The notes: generated by a model not told the origin, from the letters alone. Numbered from the stretch's first letter, positions 1 through 8,341 are shown. The stretch is DNA of 18,564 nt from JAWVEV01 sp033856535 (GCA_033856535.1 JAWVEV010000101.1:1-18564), one strand, 5' to 3'. Numbers and translations are program-made.

Positions 1-50
1 ACCGGCACCGCTGACGGGCCGGGTCCGGCCGGGCCGGCGGCGGGGGGCGG

Positions 51-56
51 TAGGCT
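51..56 (+). promoter_or_regulatory. -10 box of a leaderless promoter for the first GT4 gene
   Basis: TAGGCT fits the actinobacterial TAnnnT -10 consensus and ends 8 nt before the ATG at 65, leaving no room for a normal ribosome binding site. The bases upstream are almost pure G/C and show no -35 hexamer. The same hexamer at the same distance precedes the gene starting at 3997. Leaderless transcription is inferred from position, not shown. Confidence 0.55.
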
Positions 57-64
57 CCAGCCCC

Positions 65-1156
65 ATGTCCGCGCCGGTCCTGCTCGATGCGACGCCGCTC
101 TCGAGCGGCCACTCGGCACGCGGCATCGGGGCGGCGCTGCGCGGGATGCTCGGTGGGCTCGCCGCGGTCGACCCCGACGACCGGCCGGAGCTGCTGGTCC
201 GGCGCGGCCAGGAGGTGCCCGCGGGGTTCCGGGCCCGCGAGGTCCGATGGCCGGCGTGGCCGCTCTATCGCCTGCCCGACCCCTGGCCCGCGGCGATCGG
301 CGAGCGCCTGGTGCGACGCATGGGCGCCCGCGTCTTCCACGCCACCCAGCCGGCGCTCGCCCCGGGCGGCGCCAGCGTCGTGACCTGTCACGACCTGATC
401 CCCGCCGCCTATCCGCGCGAGTTCCTCAGCGGCGCGGGCCGGCTGGCGGAGCGGCTCGCCTACCGGCGCTTCCTGGCCCGGCTGCGCGAGGCGGCCCTCG
501 TGCTGACGCCCAGCCGCGAGACGGCCGAGGACGTCGTCCGCCTCGCGGGCGTCCATGCCGGCCGGGTCCGCCAGATCCCGTGGGGCGTGCCGGCGCCGGC
601 CGATCCCGAGGGGCCCGTTCCCGGCGGGGTCTACGTCCTCTACGCGGGCGGGCTCGAGCCGCACAAGAACGCCGCCCTCGCGGTGCGAGCCATCGCCGGC
701 GCGCCGGCCGGCGTCCGGCTCGCCATGGCCGGCCCCTGGTCCGACCGGCGTCTCGCCCGCCTGCAGGCCGAGACCCGCCGCGCCGGCGCCGACGGGCGGA
801 TCGACTGGCTCGGCTACCTCTCGCCGGGCCGCCTCGCGGCGGTGCGCGCCGGGGCCTGCGCGGTGCTGGTGCCCTCGCGCAAGGAGGGCTTCGGCTTCCC
901 GGTGCTCGAGGCGATGGCCGACGGCGTCCCGGTGCTCGCCAGCGACACCCAGGCGCTCCGCGAGGCCGGCGGGGACGCCGCGCTCTACCTCCCGCCGCAC
1001 GACCCGGCGGCCTGGGCACGGGCGATCGGCGATCTCGCCCGCGACGAGGCCGCCCGCTCGGAGCTCGGCGCCAAGGGGCGTGAGCAGGCCGCCCGTTTCA
1101 CCTGGGAGGAGACCGCCCGCCTGACGGTCGCCGCCTATCGCGAGGCGTTGGCGTGA
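65..1156 (+). CDS. Family 4 glycosyltransferase (GT-B fold)
   Basis: This is a 363-residue protein of normal length for a complete GT4 enzyme, which moves a sugar from an activated nucleotide sugar to a glycan acceptor in the cytoplasm. The N-terminal half has FHATQ (91-95), CHDLIP (108-113) and TPSRETAEDV (148-157), typical of GT4 proteins. The C-terminal half has YAGGLEPHKN (193-202) and the donor-binding EX7E motif, E274 and E282, in EGFGFPVLEAMADGVPV. No signal peptide or membrane helix is visible. The ATG at 65 is chosen because a TAnnnT box lies 8 nt upstream. The gene is first in a three-GT4 operon, with the next start 16 bp after its stop. The family call is secure; donor and acceptor sugars cannot be read from the sequence. 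Confidence 0.93.
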   Translation: MSAPVLLDATPLSSGHSARGIGAALRGMLGGLAAVDPDDRPELLVRRGQEVPAGFRAREVRWPAWPLYRLPDPWPAAIGERLVRRMGARVFHATQPALAPGGASVVTCHDLIPAAYPREFLSGAGRLAERLAYRRFLARLREAALVLTPSRETAEDVVRLAGVHAGRVRQIPWGVPAPADPEGPVPGGVYVLYAGGLEPHKNAALAVRAIAGAPAGVRLAMAGPWSDRRLARLQAETRRAGADGRIDWLGYLSPGRLAAVRAGACAVLVPSRKEGFGFPVLEAMADGVPVLASDTQALREAGGDAALYLPPHDPAAWARAIGDLARDEAARSELGAKGREQAARFTWEETARLTVAAYREALA

Positions 1157-1172
1157 GCCGCCCCGCCGACCG

Positions 1173-2240
1173 ATGAGGGTCGTCGTCGACTGTCACATGG
1201 TCGGCCAGCCGCGGGCCGGCGACGCCGGCAACGCGCGCTACGCCGCCGCGCTGGTGAGCGCCCTCGCCGCCACCGCCCGCCCCGGCGACGACGTCGCCGC
1301 CCTCGTGGCCCACCCCCACAACGGCGAGCTCGGCGGCGCGCGGACGGCCGGCGTCCCGGCCGCGAACGTCCGCCGCATCCTTCGCTCCGGCCCCCGCGCC
1401 CTGGTGGCGCTCGCCGCCGACGCCGCCATCTTCACCTACGTCGCCCCGCCGCACTCGCCCTGCCCGGTGCTGGTCGCGGTGCACGACACCTCCTTCATCA
1501 CCAACCCGGAGTGGCTGCGCCCCCGCGCCCGGGCCATGCTCCGCGCCCTGGTCCCGCGCGCGGCCCGCCGCGCCCGCCTCGTCCTGGCCCTCTCGCAGAC
1601 CGCCAAGGCCGACCTCTCGGCGGCCCTCGGCGTCGCCCCCGAGCGCGTCCGGGTGGTCAGCCCGCCGCCGGGCCGCGCCTTCACCCCCGGCGACCGCGCC
1701 GAGGCGGCCGAGCGCGTCGCCGCGCGCTTCGGGCTCGACCGCTACCTGCTGGCCGTCGGCGACGTGTCGCCGCGAAAGAACCTCGAGGCCCTCGGGGAGG
1801 CGGTGCGGCGCGTGAACGCGCCCGGCGTCGACCTGGTCTTCGTGGGCCGGGTCGGCCAGGGCGGCGGGGCGATCCTGCGCTCGGCCGGCGCGCGCTGGCT
1901 CGGGCGGGTCGAGGACGACGAGCTCGCCGACCTCTACCGCGCCGCGGCGGCCACGGTGCAGCCCTCGCTCTACGAGGGCTTCGGCCTGACGGTGCTGGAG
2001 GCGCTCGCCTGCGGCAGCCCGGTGGTGGCCAGCCGGCGCGGGGCGACCCCCGAGGTCGCCGGCGACGCGGCGATCCTGGTCGAGCCCGACGCGGGGTCGA
2101 TCGCCGAGGGCCTGCGCGCCGCGCTCGAGCCGGACACGGCCGCGCGGCTCGCCGCGGCCGGGCCCGAGCGGGCCGCCCTCTACCGGCCCGAGGCGATGGG
2201 GTCGGCGGCCTGGTCGGCGGTGCGCGAGGCCACCGGGTGA
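1173..2240 (+). CDS. Family 4 glycosyltransferase (GT-B fold)
   Basis: This 355-residue cytoplasmic GT4 enzyme is related in plan to its upstream neighbour but clearly divergent from it. It opens with the strand MRVVVDCHMVG and has VHDTSF (103-108), the inter-domain helix LALSQTAKADL (138-148), VGDVSPRKNLEAL (195-207) and the EX7E motif E268/E276 in EGFGLTVLEALACGSPVVAS. RGATPEVAGDAA near 289-300 is the usual GT4 C-terminal segment. The ATG at 1173 follows the upstream stop by 16 bp and has no obvious Shine-Dalgarno, so translation may depend on the upstream gene. Its own stop overlaps the next start by 4 bp (GTGA), so the two are probably coupled. The likely role is addition of one sugar to a surface glycan; specificity is unknown. 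Confidence 0.92.
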   Translation: MRVVVDCHMVGQPRAGDAGNARYAAALVSALAATARPGDDVAALVAHPHNGELGGARTAGVPAANVRRILRSGPRALVALAADAAIFTYVAPPHSPCPVLVAVHDTSFITNPEWLRPRARAMLRALVPRAARRARLVLALSQTAKADLSAALGVAPERVRVVSPPPGRAFTPGDRAEAAERVAARFGLDRYLLAVGDVSPRKNLEALGEAVRRVNAPGVDLVFVGRVGQGGGAILRSAGARWLGRVEDDELADLYRAAAATVQPSLYEGFGLTVLEALACGSPVVASRRGATPEVAGDAAILVEPDAGSIAEGLRAALEPDTAARLAAAGPERAALYRPEAMGSAAWSAVREATG

Positions 2241-3355
2241 GGATCGCGCTGGTCGGGACCCGCGGGATCCCGGCGGCGTACAGCGGGTTCGAGACGGCGG
2301 TCGAGCACCTCGCGGAGCGCTTCACCGGGTGGGGCCACGAGGTCACCGTCTACTGCCGCCCTCACATGGTCGAGCGCCGCGACACCCACGCCGGCGCCCG
2401 CCTGGTGCACCTGCCCACCGTCCCGGCCAAGCACCTGGACACCCTGGTCCACACCGCGCTCAGCACGGCCCACCTCGCCGCCCGCGCGCGGCCCGACGTC
2501 GCCGTCTACTTCATCGCCGGCAACGCGCCGCTCGTGCCGCTCGCCCGCCTGGCCGGCGTGCCCGCGGTGCTGCAGATCGACGGCCTCGACTCCGAGCGCG
2601 CCAAGTGGTCGGGCGCCGCGCGCCGGCTGATCCGCTGGGCCGAGCGCATGTCGCCCGCGGCGGCCACCGTGACCGTCACCGACTCCGAGGCCGTCGCCGA
2701 GGAGTTCGAGCGCCGCTACGGCCGCCGGCTCCCCGCGATCACCTACGGCGCCGAGCTGCCGGACCCCGGCGGCGACGCGTGGTGCCGCAAGCTGGACGTC
2801 GAGCCCGGGCGGTTCGTGCTCTTCGTCGGCCGCCTCGTGCCCGAGAACAACGCCCACCTGCTGGTCGAGGCGCACCGGAGCCTCGGCGGCGACTGGCCGC
2901 TGGTGGTCGTGGGCGACGCGCCCTACGCCCGCGACTACGGCGAGGCGCTGCGCGCCGCCGCCGGCCCCGACGTGCGCTTCCCCGGCTACGTCTTCGGCGA
3001 CGGCTACGCCGAGCTGGTCCACCGCGCCGGCGTCATGTGCGCGCCCACCGAGGTCGGCGGCACCCATCCCGTGATCGTCGAGGGCATGGCCGCCGGCGCC
3101 CCGCTGCTGGTGAGCGACCACGCGCCGAACCTCGAGGTGGTGGGGGACGCCGCCGCGACCTTCCCCCTCGCCGGCGGCGCGCCGGCGCTGGCCGAGGCGC
3201 TGGCGGCGCTCATCGCCGACCCGGACCGGCGCGCGGACCTCGGCCGGCGCGCGGCCGAGCGGGCGCGCGAGCGGCACGGCTGGGACCGCGCGGCGGAGCG
3301 CTACCTGTCGCTCTGCCGGGTCGCCATCGAGCGGGCCGGGCGCGCCCCGGCCTGA
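2237..3355 (+). CDS. DUF1972-type glycosyltransferase family 4 (rhamnosyltransferase-like)
   Basis: The 372-residue product begins with RIALVGTRGIPAAYSGFET (2-20), the hallmark N-terminus of DUF1972 GT4 proteins, several of which are annotated as rhamnosyltransferases. FVGRLVPENNAHLLVEA (196-212) and EVGGTHPVIVEGMAAG (272-287) follow. The acidic pair E272/E282 has the wider spacing normal for this subfamily, so it is not a defect. The GTG at 2237 lies in GTGA shared with the previous stop. Longer in-frame upstream extensions would only read through the previous gene in another frame. This is the last gene of the operon. Its stop lies only 6 bp from the stop of the convergent rfbC, which fits use of a rhamnose-type donor, but substrate choice is inference. 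Confidence 0.9.
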   Translation: MRIALVGTRGIPAAYSGFETAVEHLAERFTGWGHEVTVYCRPHMVERRDTHAGARLVHLPTVPAKHLDTLVHTALSTAHLAARARPDVAVYFIAGNAPLVPLARLAGVPAVLQIDGLDSERAKWSGAARRLIRWAERMSPAAATVTVTDSEAVAEEFERRYGRRLPAITYGAELPDPGGDAWCRKLDVEPGRFVLFVGRLVPENNAHLLVEAHRSLGGDWPLVVVGDAPYARDYGEALRAAAGPDVRFPGYVFGDGYAELVHRAGVMCAPTEVGGTHPVIVEGMAAGAPLLVSDHAPNLEVVGDAAATFPLAGGAPALAEALAALIADPDRRADLGRRAAERARERHGWDRAAERYLSLCRVAIERAGRAPA

Positions 3356-3361
3356 CCTCGC

Positions 3362-3931
3362 TTACGCGGCGACGCCGGAGGGGTACCGGAAGGGCAGCTC
3401 CTCGGCGATCTCGGCCAGCCGCGGGGCCACGCGGTCGCGCTCCGAGATGACCGGCTCCTCGATCGGCCACGCGATGCCGACCTCCGGATCGTTCCAGGCG
3501 AACCCGCGCTCCAGGCCCCCGTCGTAGTAGCTCGAGCACTTGTAGAGGACGTCGGCCACGTCGCTCAGCACCGCGAACCCGTGGGCGAAGCCGATCGGCA
3601 CGAAGAGCAGGCGCCCGTCGCGGTCGTCCAGCTCGAACGACTCCCAGCGGCCGAAGGTCGGCGAGCCCCGCCGGATGTCGACCACCACGTCGAGCACCTC
3701 GCCGCGCGCCACCCGGACCAGCTTGGCCTGGCCCTCGCCGACCGTGAAGTGCATGCCGCGCACCACACCGCCCCGGGAGCGCGAGTGGTTGTCCTGCACG
3801 AAGCGCTCGTGGATCCCGAGCTCGGCGAGCCGGTCCTCGCGGAAGCTCTCGAGGAAGAACCCGCGCTCGTCGGCGAACACGGAGGGCTCGATCAGGACGG
3901 GGCCCTCGAGATCGGTCGGCAGGCGTCGCAC
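3362..3931 (-). CDS. rfbC: dTDP-4-dehydrorhamnose 3,5-epimerase
   Basis: RfbC/RmlC epimerises dTDP-4-keto-6-deoxyglucose at C3 and C5, the third step to dTDP-L-rhamnose. From the GTG at 3931 the protein has 189 residues, normal for this cupin family. It shows FADERGFFLESFR, VRGMHF with the catalytic His (about residue 61), Lys70, PIGFAHGF, the KCSSYY segment with the conserved tyrosines (135-136), and FAWNDPEVGIAWP with the acidic partner Asp148. A GTG two codons earlier (3937) also opens the frame, but it directly abuts the -10 box, whereas the GTG at 3931 sits 6 nt after it and fits a leaderless start. The other rhamnose genes (rfbA, rfbB, rfbD) are absent, so they must be encoded elsewhere. 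The rhamnosyltransferase-like neighbours on both sides fit this role. Confidence 0.96.
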   Translation of the reverse strand: MRRLPTDLEGPVLIEPSVFADERGFFLESFREDRLAELGIHERFVQDNHSRSRGGVVRGMHFTVGEGQAKLVRVARGEVLDVVVDIRRGSPTFGRWESFELDDRDGRLLFVPIGFAHGFAVLSDVADVLYKCSSYYDGGLERGFAWNDPEVGIAWPIEEPVISERDRVAPRLAEIAEELPFRYPSGVAA

Positions 3932-3937
3932 CGCCAC

Positions 3938-3943
3938 AGCCTA
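3938..3943 (-). promoter_or_regulatory. -10 box of rfbC (leaderless)
   Basis: On the minus strand the hexamer reads TAGGCT, and a GTG in frame with rfbC starts 6 nt downstream. This matches the -10 to start distance of leaderless actinobacterial mRNAs. No -35 is recognisable. The box lies back to back with the promoter of the gene at 3997, with 39 bp between the two hexamers. Confidence 0.55.
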
Positions 3944-3982
3944 AGGGCCGCCCCCGACGCCCGCCGCGTCCCGGGCGAGGGT

Positions 3983-3988
3983 TAGGCT
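3983..3988 (+). promoter_or_regulatory. -10 box of the first GT-C-like gene (leaderless)
   Basis: TAGGCT ends 8 nt before the GTG at 3997, the same hexamer and spacing as at 51-56. It overlaps a TTG (3988-3990) that could otherwise be taken as an upstream start. A start codon inside the -10 box is impossible for a transcript made from this promoter, so the GTG at 3997 is preferred. Confidence 0.55.
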
Positions 3989-3996
3989 TGCCCGCC

Positions 3997-6102
3997 GTGT
4001 CCGACGCACGCCACCAGGGGGCCGCCCGCGCCCTCCTCGAGCGCCACGGGCTCTGGCTCGCCGCGCTCGCGATCTTCGCGGCGGTCGCGATCGTCATCAC
4101 CCGGCCGCTCGCCAGGGACCCGAGCGCCACGGTCTTCGGCACGCCGGGCGACGCCACCGGCCAGATCACGCTGATCGAGTACCGCGCCGAGCTCGGCGTC
4201 GGCCCGTTGTCGTCGCGCACGACCCCCGAGGAGAGCGCCCCGTTCGGCCTCCCCCTGCCGGGGGCGACCGCGCTCCCCCAGGTCGCCGTCGAGGAGCCGC
4301 TGCAGCTCGCCCGGTCGGTCCTGGGCGACGCGGTGGCCGCCTACGGCGTCGTCCTGCTCCTCGGTCTGGTCCTCACGCCGCTCGCCGCATACCTGCTCTG
4401 CCGCCACGTCAGCGGCTCGTGGTGGGGCGGGGTGGTCGGCGGTCTGGCCTACGGCTTCAACCCCTGGGTCATCGAGCAGGCCCACGGCCACGTCCACTTC
4501 GTGCACCTCTGGCCGCTGCCCCTGCTCGTGCTCGGGCTGATCGGCGTGCGCGAGGGGCGCCGCTGGGGCTGGCCGCTCTACGCCGCCGCGACGCTCGTCG
4601 CGCTCTACGTCCACACCTACTTCACCCTCTTCGTCGGCGCGCTGATCGCGGCGTTCCTGATCGTCGACCTGGTGGGCCCGCTGGTCGCGCGACGCCGGCG
4701 CCTCGCCCTCGCCGCGCTGCGCCGCGCCGGCCTCGCCGTGGGGATCGCGGTCGCGGCGCTGATCCCCCAGGCGATCTGGCTCCAGACGCACCGCGACCGG
4801 ATCGACGCCGCGCTGGCCGGCACGCGCAGCCCCACGGACACCACCACCTACGGCTCGCGCTGGTTCGAGTGGATCGTGCCGAGCTACCGCAACCCGTACT
4901 TCGACGAGTGGACCGCTCCCTACCGGGCGGCCCGGCTCCACGGGAGCAACTTCGCCGAGACCTCGCTGTACGTGGGCCTGGTCGTGCTCGCCCTCGCGCT
5001 GCTCGGGGCGACGGTCGCCGTCCTGGCGCGGCGCGCCGAGCGCCCCCGCGCCCGGGCCGCCGCCCTCGCCGGCGCGATCGTGGTCGTCGGCCTGATCACC
5101 TCGTTGCCGCGCATGATCCACCCGCTCGGCATCGGGGTCCCGATGCCGTCGTACGCGATCTCCAAGGTCGTCGACGAGTGGCGCGTCTACGCCCGGCTGT
5201 TCGCCGTCGTCGAGATCGGGATGGTCGTGCTCGCCGCGATCGGCGTCGCCTGGATCGTCGCGCGCCTCGGCCGGCGGGCCGGGCCGATCGCCGCGCTGGC
5301 GCTGGCGGCCCTGACCCTCGTCGACCTGGCCGTCGACTCGGTGCACTTCCCCTCGGGCGCGCCGCCGGTCTACGCGCTCCTGGCCGAGCAGCCGCCGGGC
5401 GCCCGCGTCGAATACCCGCTCGTGCCGCCGGTCGAGGGTCGGCACCTGGGCTACATCTTCTACACCGAGGCCGCCGGGCGTCCGCTGATGAACGGGGGCA
5501 AGCCGGGCACGGTGGGCGGGGCCGTCGACGGGCGCCTCGCCGACCCGACGCGGCCCTGGGTCGCGCCGGCGCTCGCGGCGCTCGGGGTGCGCTACGCGCT
5601 GCTCCACGACCTGGGGACGCTGCCCGCGCCGGGGTTCCGGCCGATCGGGACCCGGCCGGGCGGGACCGTCTACCGCGTCGCCGCCGCCGCTGCGCCGCTG
5701 ATGGCCGTGCCCGGCGACGGCTTCGGCGTCCCCGAGCCGCGCCCCGACGGCGGCTACGACCAGTGGCTCGAGCGGCAGACAGGGACCATCGCCGTCTTCA
5801 ACCGGACCGGCCGGACCTCCCGGGTGCGCCTCTCGACGACCGTCGGGACCTTCATCGCGGCCCGCGACCTGGTCGTCCGCGACCGCGACCGGGTGCTCCT
5901 GCGCCGCCGGATCGCCGGCCCCACGCACGTCGCGTTCGACGTGACCGTTCCCCCGGGCGAGACCCGGCTCGCGGTGGAGACGGATCGCCCGCCGACCCGG
6001 ATCGGCGCGGTCCTCGGGACCCCGGAGGCGCGTCGCGTCGCGCTGCGCTTCGCCGGCATCGGCGCGGACGGGCCGGGGACGCCGCCCTTCGTGCTCGGCT
6101 GA
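3997..6102 (+). CDS. Polytopic membrane protein, GT-C / PTPS-related family (putative membrane glycosyltransferase)
   Basis: The product has 701 residues from the GTG at 3997. A short cytoplasmic start leads into TM1 (about 20-37), followed by an external loop with GTPGDATGQ (48-56), whose Asp52 is a candidate catalytic or metal-binding acid as in GT-C enzymes. About ten further hydrophobic segments follow, with FNPWVIEQAHGHVHF at 154-168. The last third is mostly soluble and includes RPLMNGGKPGT (about 495-505) and a beta-rich tail. This layout matches bacterial membrane proteins annotated as 6-pyruvoyl-tetrahydropterin-synthase-related, which are GT-C-like despite the name. A close paralogue follows directly. 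The expected role is transfer of a sugar from a polyprenyl-phosphate donor on the outer membrane face. Family assignment is moderate; enzymatic activity is inferred. Confidence 0.82.
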   Translation: MSDARHQGAARALLERHGLWLAALAIFAAVAIVITRPLARDPSATVFGTPGDATGQITLIEYRAELGVGPLSSRTTPEESAPFGLPLPGATALPQVAVEEPLQLARSVLGDAVAAYGVVLLLGLVLTPLAAYLLCRHVSGSWWGGVVGGLAYGFNPWVIEQAHGHVHFVHLWPLPLLVLGLIGVREGRRWGWPLYAAATLVALYVHTYFTLFVGALIAAFLIVDLVGPLVARRRRLALAALRRAGLAVGIAVAALIPQAIWLQTHRDRIDAALAGTRSPTDTTTYGSRWFEWIVPSYRNPYFDEWTAPYRAARLHGSNFAETSLYVGLVVLALALLGATVAVLARRAERPRARAAALAGAIVVVGLITSLPRMIHPLGIGVPMPSYAISKVVDEWRVYARLFAVVEIGMVVLAAIGVAWIVARLGRRAGPIAALALAALTLVDLAVDSVHFPSGAPPVYALLAEQPPGARVEYPLVPPVEGRHLGYIFYTEAAGRPLMNGGKPGTVGGAVDGRLADPTRPWVAPALAALGVRYALLHDLGTLPAPGFRPIGTRPGGTVYRVAAAAAPLMAVPGDGFGVPEPRPDGGYDQWLERQTGTIAVFNRTGRTSRVRLSTTVGTFIAARDLVVRDRDRVLLRRRIAGPTHVAFDVTVPPGETRLAVETDRPPTRIGAVLGTPEARRVALRFAGIGADGPGTPPFVLG

Positions 6103-6134
6103 CCCCGTCCGCGGGTCCGTCGGGCGGCGTTCTG

Positions 6135-6140
6135 TAGCCT
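6135..6140 (+). promoter_or_regulatory. -10 box of the second GT-C-like gene (leaderless)
   Basis: TAGCCT fits TAnnnT and ends 8 nt before the GTG at 6149, copying the arrangement at 3983-3997. It lies in the 46-bp gap between the tandem paralogues, so the downstream gene probably has its own promoter rather than relying on read-through. Confidence 0.5.
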
Positions 6141-6148
6141 CGCCCCCG

Positions 6149-8341
6149 GTGTCAGCTCCGCCGACGAACCCGCGGCCGACCTCCGGCTCGGACGCCGTGG
6201 AGGGCGCCGACCGGCGGCCGTCGCGATGGCCGCGCGCGAGGGCTCGGGCCGAGCGCGAGGCGCACTGGGTCGTCGCGCTCCTGATCTTCCTGGTCATCAC
6301 GGTCGTGGTGACCTGGCCGGTCGCGAAGGAGCCCACCGGGACCATCTACGGCTTCCCGGGCGACTCGACCGGCCAGATCACGCTGACCGAGTACCGCGCC
6401 GACCTCGGCGTCGGGCCGCTGTCGATGCGGCGGACGCCCGACGAGAACGCGCCCTTCGGGCTGCCGCTGCCCGGGTCCACCTCGCTGCCCCAGGTGGCGA
6501 TCGAGGGCCCCCTGCAGGTCCTGCGGTGGGTCAGCGGCGACGCGACGTTCTCCTACAACGTCATGGTCCTGCTGGGGATGCTCCTGACCCCGCTCGCGGC
6601 CTACCTCCTGTGCCGGCGCGTCACGGGGAGCTGGTGGGCCGGGCTGATCGGCGGCCTGGCGTACGGCTTCAACCCGTGGCACCTCGAGAAGGCGCAGGGG
6701 CACCTGCACTTCACGCACGTCGAGACGCTGCCGCTGATGGTGCTCGCGCTGATCCTGCTGCGCCAGGGGGCCGGCCGGCGCGCCTGGATCCTCTTCGGCG
6801 TCACGACGGTGCTGGCGCTCTACACGCACACCTACTTCGCGCTCTTCGTCGGCGCGATCCTCGCCGCGTTCCTGATCGCCGACATCGGCGGCGCCTTCAT
6901 CTCGCGGAGCCGGGCCGCGCTGCGGACGGCCGTGGGGCGCGGGTCGTTCGTGGTCGCGATCGCGGTCGCCGCGATGGTGCCCCAGGGCATCTGGCTGCTG
7001 CGCTACGGGAACGACATCGACCGGGCACTGGCGGGGACCCGGCAATCCGAGTTCGACCTCTACACCTATGGCTCGCGCTGGTTCGAGTGGCTGGTGCCGA
7101 GCTTCCGGAACCCGATCTTCGACACCTGGACCGAGCCGTACCGGATCGCGCGCCTGCACGGCAGCAACCCCGGCGAGACCTCGCTCTACATCGGCGGGGT
7201 GATCATCGCGCTGGCCCTCGCCGGCGTCGCGCTCGCCTACGTCCGGCGCCGCCGCGATCGCCCGACCGGCTGGATCGCGGCGTTCGGCGTCGCACTCGTG
7301 ATCGTGGGCCTGATCACCTCGCTGCCGAAGACCGTGCGGCCGTTCGGGGTCGAGTTCCCGACACCGGCCTGGTTCGTGGCGCACCTCTTCGACTCGTGGC
7401 GGGTCTACTCGCGGCTGTTTGCCGTGGTCGACGTCGGCGCCGTCCTGCTCGCGGCGCTGGCCGTCGCCGCGCTCGTGAAGGTGCTCCCGCGGATCGCGGT
7501 CCCGCTGTGTCTCGCGCCGCTCGCCGCCCTGGTCGTCGCCGACCTCAGCATCAGCTCGGGGACCTTCGCCACGGCCGCGCCGCCGGTCTACGGCCTGGTG
7601 GCCACGGCGCCGGGCGAGGGAGCCCGCGTCGAGTACCCGCTCGCGAGCCCGGCCAGCGCTGAGCACCTGCTCTACATCTTCCGCACCGAGGCCGCGCGCC
7701 GGCCGCTGATGAACGGCGGCAAGCCGGGGACCGCGGGCGGGAGCTTCTCCGGCCGGCTGATCGACCTCGGCAAGCCCTGGGTGCCGCGGACGCTGGCGTC
7801 GCTCGACGTGCGCTACGCCATCGTTCACCGGGGGCTCTACGCGGGCAACGTCGCCCCGACGCCGGCCCCCGGAATGCGGCTCGTCGGCCGCCGCGGCGGC
7901 GACCTGCTCTACGAGGTGACCGCGAGGCCCGCGCCGGTCGTCGCCGTCCCCGGCGCCGGCTTCGGCGGGGTCGAGCCGAACACGCTCGGGCGCTTCGAGC
8001 AGTGGCTCGGCGCGCAGGACGGGACGATCGCCGTCCTCAACGCGACCGACGCGCCGCGCGCGGTGGAGCTGCGCACCACGGCATGGAACTTCAACCGGCC
8101 GCGGACGCTGACGATCCGCGAGGGTGACCGGGTGCTCTTCCGGCGGCTGGTGCCGCTCTCGATCCCGGTGCGGTTCCGGATGACCGCCCCGCCGGGCCTG
8201 ACCGAGCTCGCGGTCCACACCAGCCGCCCGCCGGACCGCATCGGCGACATCCTCCACAACGCCGACTTCCGCGAGGTCACGGTCCGGATGGCCGGGATCC
8301 AGGTGCGCGGCGCCGGCATGCGGCCCTTCGAGGTGGGGTGA
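6149..8341 (+). CDS. Polytopic membrane protein, GT-C / PTPS-related family, tandem paralogue
   Basis: This 730-residue paralogue of the preceding gene aligns with it along nearly the whole length. Shared blocks include GFPGDSTGQITL (68-79), TPDENAPFGLPLPGSTSLPQVAIEGPLQ (97-123), LTPLAAYLLCRRVTGSWWAG (147-165), GGLAYGFNPWHLEKAQGHLHF (168-188), GSRWFEWLVPSFRNP and RPLMNGGKPGT (about 517-527). Asp72 is the equivalent acid in the first external loop. The N-terminus carries an additional basic, disordered stretch of about 20 residues before TM1. The GTG at 6149 is supported by a TAnnnT box 8 nt upstream. The stop overlaps the start of the GT2 gene by 4 bp, so this copy is tied to the GT2-flippase unit and the first copy is not. 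That hints at different acceptors or donors for the two copies. Confidence 0.82.
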   Translation: MSAPPTNPRPTSGSDAVEGADRRPSRWPRARARAEREAHWVVALLIFLVITVVVTWPVAKEPTGTIYGFPGDSTGQITLTEYRADLGVGPLSMRRTPDENAPFGLPLPGSTSLPQVAIEGPLQVLRWVSGDATFSYNVMVLLGMLLTPLAAYLLCRRVTGSWWAGLIGGLAYGFNPWHLEKAQGHLHFTHVETLPLMVLALILLRQGAGRRAWILFGVTTVLALYTHTYFALFVGAILAAFLIADIGGAFISRSRAALRTAVGRGSFVVAIAVAAMVPQGIWLLRYGNDIDRALAGTRQSEFDLYTYGSRWFEWLVPSFRNPIFDTWTEPYRIARLHGSNPGETSLYIGGVIIALALAGVALAYVRRRRDRPTGWIAAFGVALVIVGLITSLPKTVRPFGVEFPTPAWFVAHLFDSWRVYSRLFAVVDVGAVLLAALAVAALVKVLPRIAVPLCLAPLAALVVADLSISSGTFATAAPPVYGLVATAPGEGARVEYPLASPASAEHLLYIFRTEAARRPLMNGGKPGTAGGSFSGRLIDLGKPWVPRTLASLDVRYAIVHRGLYAGNVAPTPAPGMRLVGRRGGDLLYEVTARPAPVVAVPGAGFGGVEPNTLGRFEQWLGAQDGTIAVLNATDAPRAVELRTTAWNFNRPRTLTIREGDRVLFRRLVPLSIPVRFRMTAPPGLTELAVHTSRPPDRIGDILHNADFREVTVRMAGIQVRGAGMRPFEVG

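Noticed and set aside
1..50. Promoter or end of an upstream gene at the left edge
   Set aside because: Fifty bases of nearly pure G/C show no stop codon context, -35 box or hairpin that could be assigned with confidence.
3982..6345. A 787-codon open frame on the minus strand opposite the first GT-C-like gene
   Set aside because: It is low-complexity, rich in Arg, Asp, Gly, Glu and Pro, as expected when GC-biased codons are read in antisense. The plus strand encodes a recognisable membrane protein with a paralogue beside it.
6152..8257. A 701-codon minus-strand frame opposite the second GT-C-like gene
   Set aside because: It has the same low-complexity antisense composition, no recognisable domain, and complete overlap with a supported gene.
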